From DATGZX01 sp035296965 (lineage in GTDB: Bacteria; Planctomycetota; Planctomycetia; Gemmatales; Gemmataceae): a DNA stretch of 7,899 nucleotides. The position numbers and the translations under genes are program-made. The DNA lies in the NCBI GenBank assembly GCA_035296965.1, contig DATGZX010000226.1:1-7899 (forward strand), given 5' to 3'. Numbering within the stretch: the first letter of the stretch is position 1; every line of letters begins with the position of its first letter. This document shows positions 1 to 6,286 of the stretch, one piece after another. The notes below the pieces were generated by a model. The model was not told the DNA's origin, searched no databases, and was given only the letters and a program-made list of their open reading frames with translations.

Positions 1-101
1 CAAAGGGAACCGTGTACTGCTCACCTGCCTGCTTGCAAAAGACAGGCGCAATTGGTTTGTGACAATGGAGGCATTATGGCGCGCAGATCCGGTTCGGAGG
101 G

Positions 102-131
102 AGGGGGGACCGAACCCAATCGGTCCTCCCT
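102..131. repeat. Strong hairpin, 12-bp stem
   Basis: Bases 102-113 pair with 120-131 around a six-base loop (114-119). The seven loop-proximal pairs (GGACCGA with TCGGTCC) are perfect, and the stem continues for five more pairs with one G-T wobble at 106:127. No T-run follows, so it does not look like a classical intrinsic terminator. It may be an interspersed palindromic repeat unit or a terminator for a gene upstream of the window. Confidence 0.6.
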
Positions 132-184
132 ACCCCTATCAACCAGGCAGGAGCAAGGCGCTTGGTAGAGACCAACGTGAATCT

Positions 185-203
185 CCCCGGCTCAAGGCCG
201 GGG
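185..203. repeat. GC hairpin, 7-bp stem
   Basis: CCCCGGC (185-191) and GCCGGGG (197-203) form a perfect 7-bp stem with a five-base loop. There is no T-tract after it. Its closeness to the hairpin at 102-131 and the inverted repeat at 234-336 makes a cluster of palindromic units rather than a single regulatory site. Confidence 0.5.
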
Positions 204-233
204 CATCAGAACGGCCAAAAGCAATCCGCTTCC

Positions 234-336
234 AGTTGGACAGCGCCCCCTTACAAAATGGTCAAACAGTTTTGAGCTAAGCCCTTATTTGATCGTGCCA
301 AACTTTACCCATGTTGAAAAGTGGCGCTGTCCAACT
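234..336. repeat. Inverted-repeat unit, MITE-like
   Basis: AGTTGGACAGCGCC (234-247) is repeated in perfect inverse at 323-336, enclosing a 75-bp core that is visibly more AT-rich than the DNA around it and has no coding content. About 103 bp with 14-bp terminal inverted repeats fits a small non-autonomous element (MITE). I see no clear target-site duplication, and no transposase lies in the window, so a paired operator or simple palindromic repeat remains possible. Confidence 0.45.
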
Positions 337-383
337 AGGACACAGCCCCACGCATGAGAGGAAATCAGTCGCAGCAATCCTCC

Positions 384-413
384 TTGGGTATTGCCCCGCC
401 TCGTCGGTACAAT
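384..413 (+). promoter_or_regulatory. Possible sigma70 promoter for the esterase operon
   Basis: TACAAT (408-413) matches the -10 consensus at five of six bases. A weak -35 candidate, TTGGGT (384-389), lies 18 bp upstream. Transcription would begin near 420, leaving a leader of about 48 nt before the ATG at 468. This placement agrees with that start and not with the upstream in-frame codon at 354, which would lie outside the transcript. The -35 is poor, so this is tentative. Confidence 0.35.
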
Positions 414-467
414 CGATTCTCGGAGCAGAGATCAGATAGCACTCCGAAAGAGGATCGGAAACGCACC

Positions 468-1556
468 ATGTTCAGAAGCCGAAGAAAGCCCCCTGCTCTT
501 TTAGCATTGCCCCTCCTGATCTCCCTCGCCGCGCTCTCCGCGTTCTCCGCTGTTTCTCCTCCTTCCTTCTACGCTGACAAAACCAAGCTTCTGATTTATC
601 TCGATGCCGACGGCAAGGAACAGCCGGTCCTCTCGCCCGCGGAATGGGCGAAACGTCGCGAGCATATCCTGGCCAACATGCAATTGGTGATGGGTCCGCT
701 CCCCGACGCCTCGCACAAAGCGCCGCTCGACGTGCAGATCACCGAGGAGGTTCGGACACCGCATTTCGTGCGCAAGAAACTGACGTTTGCTGCTGAAAAG
801 AACGATCGCGTGCCGGCTTACTTGCTCGTGCCGCTCGAGGTCAAAGGCAAACTGCCGGCCATCCTCTGCTTGCACCAGACAATTGCGATCGGCAAGGGCG
901 AACCGGCAGGCCTTAACAAATCGGAAAACCTGCGCTATGCGGTGCACCTGGCTGAGCGCGGTTACGTGACCCTGGCGCCCGACTATCCGAGCTTTGGCGA
1001 CTACAGATACGATTTCAAGAAAAGCAGCTATGCAAGCGGCAGCATGAAAGCGATCTGGAATAACATGCGCGCGCTTGATTTGCTCCAAGCGCTTCCGGAG
1101 GTCGATGGCGAGCGGATCGGCTGCATCGGTCATTCGCTGGGCGGTCACAACACCATGTTCACCGCCGCTTTCGACAAGCGCATCAAGGCACTGGTGTCGA
1201 ATTGCGGGTTCACCAGTTTTCCCAAGTACTACGGCGGCAAGCTGAAGGGCTGGGCGAGCGACCGCTACATGCCGCGCATGGAAACGCACTTTGGGTTGCG
1301 GCCCGAAAAGATCCCTTTCGATTTTCCAGAAGTGATTGCCGCGTTTGCCCCGCGGGCCTTCCTCGCCAGCGCGCCGCTCCACGACAGCAATTTCGAACTG
1401 AGCGGCGTCCGCGACTGCATCGCCGCCGCTGGGCCGGTGTACGCCCTGCTCGGTGCGAAAGACAAGCTGGCGGCCAACTACCCCGACTGCGGGCATGACT
1501 TCCCTCCCGGAGCCCGCGCGGCTGCGTATGATTGGTTGGATCGTTGGTTGAAGTGA
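468..1556 (+). CDS. Secreted alpha/beta-hydrolase, acetyl-esterase-like
   Basis: This 362-residue protein is a predicted exported serine hydrolase of the alpha/beta fold. The start at 468 is preferred over the in-frame codon at 354 because residues 1-28 then form a textbook signal peptide: a basic stretch (RSRRK) followed by a Leu/Ala-rich core, with cleavage near residues 25-30. The nucleophile elbow GHSLGG puts the catalytic Ser at 223. His343 in DCGHDFPP is the likely catalytic His, and Asp306 in PLHDSNF the likely acid. An LCLHQ segment near 133-137 sits where the oxyanion loop is expected. Similar planctomycete proteins are annotated as acetyl xylan esterase or dienelactone-hydrolase family; the true substrate cannot be read from sequence. 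It is the first gene of a tight run that ends with a fucosidase, so deacylation of a glycan is a reasonable but unproven role. AGGA at 451-454 is a distant, weak ribosome binding site. Confidence 0.85.
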   Translation: MFRSRRKPPALLALPLLISLAALSAFSAVSPPSFYADKTKLLIYLDADGKEQPVLSPAEWAKRREHILANMQLVMGPLPDASHKAPLDVQITEEVRTPHFVRKKLTFAAEKNDRVPAYLLVPLEVKGKLPAILCLHQTIAIGKGEPAGLNKSENLRYAVHLAERGYVTLAPDYPSFGDYRYDFKKSSYASGSMKAIWNNMRALDLLQALPEVDGERIGCIGHSLGGHNTMFTAAFDKRIKALVSNCGFTSFPKYYGGKLKGWASDRYMPRMETHFGLRPEKIPFDFPEVIAAFAPRAFLASAPLHDSNFELSGVRDCIAAAGPVYALLGAKDKLAANYPDCGHDFPPGARAAAYDWLDRWLK

Positions 1557-1571
1557 GGTAGAGAACAGGCC

Positions 1572-2345
1572 ATGATTTCGGAGTCTCCTGAAGAGGTCGG
1601 CGAAAAGGTAGCCCAGCTCGGCGAGCCGATCGCAGAATTTACCGTCAACCGAGGACGGCTCATCCGCAACCTTGTCCTGGCGCCATTTTTGATCCTGTTC
1701 GGAGTCGGGCTCTTTGCGCTCATGTTTTTTGTGGGACTGGTTCAGTTCGTCCATCTCTGGAAGCTTTTGCTGCTGGCTCCGGTTTCGCTCGTTGCGGGGG
1801 TGACACTTGTCGTGCGTGCCTATCGTAATCTTGGGCTGCGCGTGGTGGTCTTCCCCGAGGGCGTCGTGCGTTTTCAGAGAGAGGAAGTGCAAACGTTCTT
1901 CTGGGACGAAATCGCCTACCTCTGGGAGAAGAGGAACGCCTTCAACTGGGCCTATGCCTGGCATGGAGCGCTGGTTTTCGGCGTGCAACGCGCCGATGGC
2001 GAGGAGATTTCGTTCGACGACTCGTTGCCGGGCCTCACCAGGCTCGGCCAGATTCTCCAGAAACAGACGCAAGCCCATCTGCTGCCCAGGGCCCTGGCGA
2101 CATATGACGAGGGCAAGACGCTCCAGTTCGGCGAACTGAAAGTGAGCCGGAAGGAATGGAGTCATGAGAACGACACCCTGCCCTGGTCCGAAGTGAAGAG
2201 TATCTGGCTCACCGACAGCGGCGTCTCCATATACAAAAAGGGCAAGTGGAGCCATTGGTTCCACGCCACCGTTACCGAGGTGCCCAACTTTCACGTCTTC
2301 CGCGTGCTTTTGGCGAAACGAAGTCCGGTCAAGCCTTCCGAGTAG
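1572..2345 (+). CDS. Two-TM membrane protein, DUF6585-like
   Basis: A 257-residue protein of unknown function. Residues 1-30 are hydrophilic. Two hydrophobic helices follow at about 33-60 and 64-82, forming a hairpin, and then a soluble region of about 175 residues. The soluble region has two similar-looking modules: VVVFPEGVVRF then WDEIAYLWEK (about 91-120), and LQFGELKVS then LPWSEVKSIW with GVSIYKKGKW (about 184-226). This pattern of a strand, an aromatic-Asp/Ser-Glu motif and a lysine-rich turn is what I recall for DUF6585 and resembles PH-like folds; the family call is from memory. The gene begins 15 bp after the esterase stop with only a weak AGG upstream, and ends 15 bp before the fucosidase start, so co-transcription is likely. 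Nothing shows whether it acts with the two hydrolases. Confidence 0.75.
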   Translation: MISESPEEVGEKVAQLGEPIAEFTVNRGRLIRNLVLAPFLILFGVGLFALMFFVGLVQFVHLWKLLLLAPVSLVAGVTLVVRAYRNLGLRVVVFPEGVVRFQREEVQTFFWDEIAYLWEKRNAFNWAYAWHGALVFGVQRADGEEISFDDSLPGLTRLGQILQKQTQAHLLPRALATYDEGKTLQFGELKVSRKEWSHENDTLPWSEVKSIWLTDSGVSIYKKGKWSHWFHATVTEVPNFHVFRVLLAKRSPVKPSE

Positions 2346-2360
2346 GAAAGGATGAAAACG

Positions 2361-3704
2361 ATGCGCGGGCTCATGCTAGCTTCCTTCCTCATGATGTCCG
2401 TGGCAGCCGGCACTGCGGCCGAGCCGCCCTACCAACCAACCGAGGAGAATTTGCGCGCCCGCGACTGGTTCCAGGATGCCAGGTTCGGCCTGTTCATCCA
2501 TTGGGGAACGTACTCCGTGCTCGGCAACGGAGAATGGGTCATGAACAATCGGCACATGAGCGTCGCGGAGTATGAGAAACTCCCCGGCCGGTTCAATCCA
2601 ACCGAGTTCGATCCCGCCCAGTGGGTGGCCCTGGCGAAGGCCGCGGGCATGAAGTACATCACGATCACCAGCAAGCACCACGACGGTTTCGCCATGTGGG
2701 ATTCCAAGGTTTCGGACTGGACGATCGCGCAGCGGACGCCCTACAAGAAAGACGTCCTGAAGATGCTGGCCGACGAATGTGCGAAGGAAGACATCAAGCT
2801 GTTCTTCTATCACTCGCACCTCGATTGGCACCACCCCGACTATTTCCCGCGTGGGCAGACGGGGCAGACCGCCGGCCGACCCAATGATGGCCACTTTGAC
2901 AAGTACCTCGACTACATGGACGCTCAGCTCGCGGAGCTGTGCGGCGGGAACTACGGCAAGATCGCCGGCATCTGGTTCGACGGCTGGTGGGACCAGCAGA
3001 TCAAGAAGCCGGGCGTGGATCCCAAAACAACCCGCGTCGACTGGCGTTTGCGCAAGACGTACGATATGATCCATCGCTTGCAGCCGCAAGCGCTGATCGG
3101 CAACAACCACCACGTCGCGCCTTTCCCCGGCGAGGATTTTCAGATGTTCGAAAAGGACCTGCCCGGCGGCAACACGGCCGGTTTCAACGCCGACAGCAAG
3201 CCGGGCGAGCTGCCGCTCGAGACCTGCGAGACCATCAACACCGCCTGGGGCTACAACAAACAGGACAAGAACTACAAAACGACCAAGCAGCTCATTCACT
3301 ACCTGGTCAAGGCGGCCGGCATGAACGCCAATTTCCTGTTGAACGTGGGTCCGACGCCCGAGGGCAAGATCCAGCCGGAGTTCGTGCAACGCTTGCAAGA
3401 AGTCGGGCGCTGGCTGAGCCGGAATGGCGAGAGCATCTATGCGACCCGCGGCGGACCGGTGGGACCGCTCATGTGGGGCGTGACCACGCGCTCGAAGTCC
3501 GGCGACCGCGTTTACGTCCACGTCCTCGATCCGAAGGCCGAAGTCCGCCTACCCAAGGTGGCTGGACGCTTTCGCTCGGCCAAGCGCTTACACGGGGAAA
3601 AGGTTGAAATGATGAAGGACGGCGCCGATTTGGTCCTGGGTCTGCCGGGGACAACGCGCGACCCGATTGATACCATCGTGGTGCTGGAGCCGGTGGGTAA
3701 GTAG
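2361..3704 (+). CDS. Secreted alpha-L-fucosidase, family GH29
   Basis: A 447-residue retaining alpha-L-fucosidase that would release L-fucose from glycan ends. Start 2361 is chosen over the in-frame ATG at 2352 because AGGAAAGG (2344-2351) is 9 nt upstream of 2361 but abuts 2352. Residues 1-20 form a signal peptide ending near GTAA. GH29 hallmarks are clear: RFGLFIHWGTYS (about 41-52), ITSKHHDGFAMWDS (about 102-115) with the substrate-binding His pair 106-107, and GIWFDGWW (about 203-210) with Asp207 as nucleophile. The acid/base is less certain because it varies within GH29; Glu258 and Glu264 in the GEDFQMFE segment are candidates. NFLLNVGPTPEGKI closes the barrel, and a short beta-rich C-terminal domain (about 355-447) follows, making it compact for the family. 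It is the third gene of the run with the esterase. Its last 13 codons have a diverged echo at 4070-4108. Confidence 0.93.
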   Translation: MRGLMLASFLMMSVAAGTAAEPPYQPTEENLRARDWFQDARFGLFIHWGTYSVLGNGEWVMNNRHMSVAEYEKLPGRFNPTEFDPAQWVALAKAAGMKYITITSKHHDGFAMWDSKVSDWTIAQRTPYKKDVLKMLADECAKEDIKLFFYHSHLDWHHPDYFPRGQTGQTAGRPNDGHFDKYLDYMDAQLAELCGGNYGKIAGIWFDGWWDQQIKKPGVDPKTTRVDWRLRKTYDMIHRLQPQALIGNNHHVAPFPGEDFQMFEKDLPGGNTAGFNADSKPGELPLETCETINTAWGYNKQDKNYKTTKQLIHYLVKAAGMNANFLLNVGPTPEGKIQPEFVQRLQEVGRWLSRNGESIYATRGGPVGPLMWGVTTRSKSGDRVYVHVLDPKAEVRLPKVAGRFRSAKRLHGEKVEMMKDGADLVLGLPGTTRDPIDTIVVLEPVGK

Positions 3705-3737
3705 TGGGGATGCAGGGAGTGTAAGGTCATGAGACGA

Positions 3738-3853
3738 ACTATATGGCGGTGCGTGAATCGGCTGCTGGGGTTTGTGGGGCACGTTTGTAACGTGCCCAGA
3801 CGCTGGCCGGCACGTTGAAAACGTGCCCCACAAATGCTGCCGAATCACGCACC
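3738..3853. repeat. Palindromic element, copy A (nested hairpins)
   Basis: The element has three layers. The outer arms, 3748-3765 and 3836-3853, are an 18-bp inverted repeat with two mismatches. The middle arms, TTTGTGGGGCACGTT (3771-3785) and its exact inverse at 3820-3834, give 15 perfect pairs. Inside, two tandem hairpins with stems GGCACGTT/AACGTGCC lie at 3778-3796 (loop TGT) and 3809-3827 (loop GAA). The same DNA can thus fold as two small hairpins or one long cruciform. It shares the edge ACTATATGGC-GTGCG on the left and GCTGCCGAATCA on the right with the element at 6329-6418, but the cores differ. It lies 33 bp beyond the fucosidase stop and directly before a TPR gene remnant. It may also stop transcription, although no T-run is present. 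Confidence 0.85.
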
Positions 3854-3870
3854 ATCATCTAGGGTGGTAT

Positions 3871-4049
3871 TTCGCGAGAAGGTCCTTGGCAGTGAACATC
3901 CATCGGTGGTCGAGAGTCTGGAAGCCTATGCCGATCTCCTCAGCAAGATGGGTCGGAAGGGCGAGGCTGCCGACGTGAGGGCCCGCGTCCAAGCCATTCC
4001 TCTTTGGTGCGCCTCCCTGGAACCGTCTGTAAGCCAACCATTGGCTTGA
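3871..4049 (+). pseudogene. Orphan 3' end of a TPR gene
   Basis: This stretch aligns without gaps to the last 179 bp of the TPR gene downstream (5162-5340). Of the 59 encoded residues, 38 are identical, including REK, EHP, VVESL, AYADLL, AIPLW and VSQPL. It keeps its own stop (4047-4049), and the similarity continues past it: AGGA, then an ATG at 4062 followed by CAG and CACGCG matches the AGGA, ATG at 5354 and the first codons of the DUF1444-like gene. Nothing upstream encodes the rest of a TPR protein; the palindromic element ends 17 bp before. It is best read as the surviving tail of a deleted tandem paralogue. An open frame from 3834 runs through it, but a translated product would be only a TPR fragment. 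Confidence 0.8.
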
Positions 4050-4069
4050 GGAAGCTGCAAAATGCAGCA

Positions 4070-4108
4070 CGCGTTCCAATGGAAACCATCTTGGTGCTGG
4101 AGCCTATG
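4070..4108 (+). pseudogene. Echo of the fucosidase 3' end
   Basis: This 39-bp stretch matches the fucosidase 3' end at 3657-3695 in 31 of 39 positions without gaps, including 12 identical bases GGTGCTGGAGCC. Translated in the matching frame it gives VPMETILVLEPM against DPIDTIVVLEPV in the fucosidase. No fucosidase sequence precedes it; instead it joins, at CACGCG, the relic of a DUF1444-like gene start. The ATG that closes it (4106) may serve as the original start of the TPR gene. The segment is short, so convergence of coding sequence cannot be fully excluded. Confidence 0.55.
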
Positions 4109-4224
4109 GCCAATTTTCTGCGACAGGAAGTGAAAGGGGTTCGGCTCTTGATTGCGGTCATCGTTGCGGTCATCGCAGCGGTGCTGACTTTGTTAGGCCT
4201 TTCTGGCCTCCTGCCTCACCCCGG

Positions 4225-5340
4225 TTGGTGGCTCGCCGGGGGATTGCATTTTTGGTGGCCGTCCCTGTGGTCGTCTTTGTGGCCGTCTTTGTGGCCTTGG
4301 TGCTGAGGCAACTGCGCTGGGTGATCCCGTTCCTGAAGGGTGCAAGACACTTCTACAAGGGGGATTTTGACCGCGCCAAGTCACACTACCAAGATGCCCT
4401 TCAAGCCATCAAGAGGCTTGAGCTCCGCGAGGGCAGTCCACGAGCCTTGGTATTAAGTCGCCTGGCGGGCACCTACCTTCTAAGTGCCGATTACGACAAG
4501 GCGGAAACAGCGACGAAGGAGGCCCTTGCGATTCGCGAGCAGAAATTCGGCTCCGAGCACGTCGATGTCGCGGGATGCCTCAACAACCTGGGAATGCACG
4601 GCGTCTCTTTAGGCAATTATCCCGAGGCGGATGCCTTCTTCACGCGGGCGCGGGACATACTCGAAAAGTCGCTCAAACCTGGCCACGCGATGTTGGGAAT
4701 CATGCAAATCAACTTTGCATACCTTCGTATTCATCAGGGCAGGTTCGCCGAGGCGGAGCAACATGCTCTGGCCGGTAAGGCCGCCTTCGAAAAACGGTCG
4801 AAACGATACGGTCTCTGTCTTGCGGGGGCGATGACAAATCTTGGCGTGATCTATCGCAAACAAGACAGGCTTGGGGAAGCCGATGCTGCTTACTCGCTCG
4901 CGGAGGCGCACATGGTCAAAGCTGGTGGTCCCGATCATCCCTTCTTGAGCAAGGTCTTTTGCGGTCTGGCGAACGTACGTCTTGCGCAAAATAACCTCGC
5001 GGAAGCCAAAGAACTAGCCAAGCGCGCCCGGGCACGGGCTGAGGAGACCTGGGGGCCGGACCATCCCGAGGTTGCGGACTCCATGCACGTTCTTGCCAAT
5101 ATCTGTAAGACAGAAGGCAAGCACGCCGAGGCCGAATCGCTCTACCGAGAGTGTTTGCGGATTCGCGAGAAAATCCTCGGTGCTGAACATCCGGACGTTG
5201 TCGAAAGTCTGGATGCCTATGCCGACCTCCTGCGCAGGATGGGCCGCGAGTCCGAGGCCGTCGAAATGATCGCCCGCGCCCGGGCCATTCCCCTTTGGTC
5301 CGCCGCCCCGGAACAGGCTGTGAGCCAACCTTTGCCTTGA
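4225..5340 (+). CDS. Membrane-anchored KLC-type TPR protein, 5' end probably frameshifted
   Basis: As written, the frame gives 371 residues from a TTG (or GTG at 4228), with one TM helix at about 7-28 and then tandem TPRs to about 350. The repeats have the 42-residue spacing and the EHPDV / GPDHPEV / ALAIRE signatures of kinesin-light-chain TPRs: about seven units, at roughly 37-70, 74-107, 115-150, 157-190, 199-232, 241-274 and 283-316, then a partial one. TPR arrays bind proteins; no partner is evident. No good ribosome binding site precedes the TTG. A different frame from ATG 4106 encodes MANFLRQEVKG and another hydrophobic helix and runs into this frame if one G is added to the G-run at 4238-4242, giving a two-TM protein of about 411 residues. 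So the intact gene probably began at 4106 and is now frameshifted, or the sequence has an error. The DUF1444-like gene follows after 13 bp. Confidence 0.8.
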   Translation: MVARRGIAFLVAVPVVVFVAVFVALVLRQLRWVIPFLKGARHFYKGDFDRAKSHYQDALQAIKRLELREGSPRALVLSRLAGTYLLSADYDKAETATKEALAIREQKFGSEHVDVAGCLNNLGMHGVSLGNYPEADAFFTRARDILEKSLKPGHAMLGIMQINFAYLRIHQGRFAEAEQHALAGKAAFEKRSKRYGLCLAGAMTNLGVIYRKQDRLGEADAAYSLAEAHMVKAGGPDHPFLSKVFCGLANVRLAQNNLAEAKELAKRARARAEETWGPDHPEVADSMHVLANICKTEGKHAEAESLYRECLRIREKILGAEHPDVVESLDAYADLLRRMGRESEAVEMIARARAIPLWSAAPEQAVSQPLP

Positions 5341-5353
5341 GGAATTCTGCGTC

Positions 5354-6286
5354 ATGCAGCCACGCGGTCGAAGTCATCCCGGCACGGGGTACGGGGCGCC
5401 CAAGTTCCCCGGGACTTTCTTGCTGGCCTTTCGCGAGGCCCTGGCCGCGCTGAACTGGCAGGCGCGCCGCTGGATGTCCGACCTCGTGGAATGCACAGAC
5501 GAGCAGGGCCGGGAGCAGGTGATCGGCCTGGAAAACCTCTACCGCCGGGCCCGTACCCAACCGCGCGGGGAATGGCCCGCGCTCATCACCGAATTCTTGA
5601 AGACCGTGCACGCCGCCGGGATCGAAGAGCTCCTGCCCGCCAACCTTGCCGACGTAGCCGGCCAACTGCTGCCGCGCCTGGGTCAGCCGTTTCGGGGCGT
5701 CGCCGAGGGGGTCGGAGTTTGGTCCCAACCTGTCGCGGGAACACCGCTCTTTGTCAACCTCGTGATCGATTATCCAAGCCGCATGTGCTACGTGACCGAG
5801 AATCTGGTCGTCGAGTCCGGTGCGCCCGTCAACGAGTGGCTGGAGCGGGCCACCGCAAACCTGCTGGCGCGGACCCCGCCGGACTGCTTGCAAGTGATCG
5901 ACAAAGAATCGGGGATGCGGCTCTGCTCGGTCGCGGACGCCTACGACTCTTCCCGAGCATTGCTGCTGGATACGCTGCTGCCGGAGGCGCGCCCGAACGG
6001 CTGCTTTGTCGCCATCCCCGGCCGCGATAGGCTGCTGGTGTTGCCGGTCAGCCTGGCGGCGATCTCCTTCGTGCCGCTGATGAAGCTGATCGCAGAGAAG
6101 GATTACGGGAGTGCGCCTTATCCGATCTGCGATCAGGTCTTCTGGATCCAGAATGGCACCTGGTACTCGTTCGCCGTTTCCGTCAAGGGCGAGAACGCAA
6201 CCGTTCAACCGCCCGAAGAGTTCCTACCGGTCCTGGAAAGACTGGGTGCGGGCGAGACAGGGGAGCCCGGTACAACCTCTCCGTAG
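5354..6286 (+). CDS. DUF1444 (YtpQ)-like protein of unknown function
   Basis: A 310-residue soluble protein without a signal peptide or TM helix. It resembles DUF1444: an N-terminal segment with GLENLYRRARTQP and a following helix (about 58-84), then VNEWLERATANLL (about 159-171), and DAYDSSRALLLD followed by GCFVAIPGRDRLLVLP (about 195-231). The spacing from the W/A/NL helix to the SR-LLL and IP-RD motifs is what I recall for that family; the assignment is from memory and its function is unknown. The first 18 residues are low-complexity and probably disordered. AGGA (5340-5343) overlaps the TPR stop and lies 10 nt before the ATG, so the two genes are almost certainly translated from one mRNA. 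A relic of the same start motif follows the orphan TPR tail at 4062, which suggests the pair has been kept together through duplication. Confidence 0.75.
   Translation: MQPRGRSHPGTGYGAPKFPGTFLLAFREALAALNWQARRWMSDLVECTDEQGREQVIGLENLYRRARTQPRGEWPALITEFLKTVHAAGIEELLPANLADVAGQLLPRLGQPFRGVAEGVGVWSQPVAGTPLFVNLVIDYPSRMCYVTENLVVESGAPVNEWLERATANLLARTPPDCLQVIDKESGMRLCSVADAYDSSRALLLDTLLPEARPNGCFVAIPGRDRLLVLPVSLAAISFVPLMKLIAEKDYGSAPYPICDQVFWIQNGTWYSFAVSVKGENATVQPPEEFLPVLERLGAGETGEPGTTSP

Larger units (their letters stand above)
1..467. other. Gene-free leader region with palindromes
   Basis: I find no gene I can support here. One forward frame stays open from the window edge to a stop ending at 280, but its product has no recognisable domain and runs straight through two hairpins and one arm of an inverted repeat, so it is more likely fortuitous. 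It could still be the 3' tail of a gene that begins outside the window. A second possible reading, an upstream extension of the esterase gene from 354, is rejected because a good signal peptide begins only at 468. The region contains hairpins at 102-131 and 185-203, an inverted-repeat unit at 234-336 and a possible promoter at 384-413, listed separately. Confidence 0.6.

Noticed and set aside
2..280. Open forward frame from the window edge, possible gene tail
   Set aside because: No family resemblance, and it reads through two hairpins and an inverted-repeat arm. It cannot be excluded without upstream sequence.
501..2294. 597-codon open frame on the - strand
   Set aside because: It lies opposite the esterase and the DUF6585-like gene, both of which have signal peptide, catalytic or domain evidence. 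The antisense product has no recognisable domain; long shadow frames are common in GC-rich coding DNA.
2376..3521. 381-codon open frame on the - strand
   Set aside because: Opposite the GH29 fucosidase, whose motifs are unambiguous; no domain is seen in the antisense product.
4225..4260. Programmed -1 frameshift in the TPR gene
   Set aside because: The G-run does not form an X-XXY-YYZ heptamer in the upstream frame and I see no obvious downstream stimulatory structure; a simple indel or sequencing error is more economical.
4916..6208. 430-codon open frame on the - strand
   Set aside because: It spans two coupled + strand genes and their junction and shows no recognisable domain.
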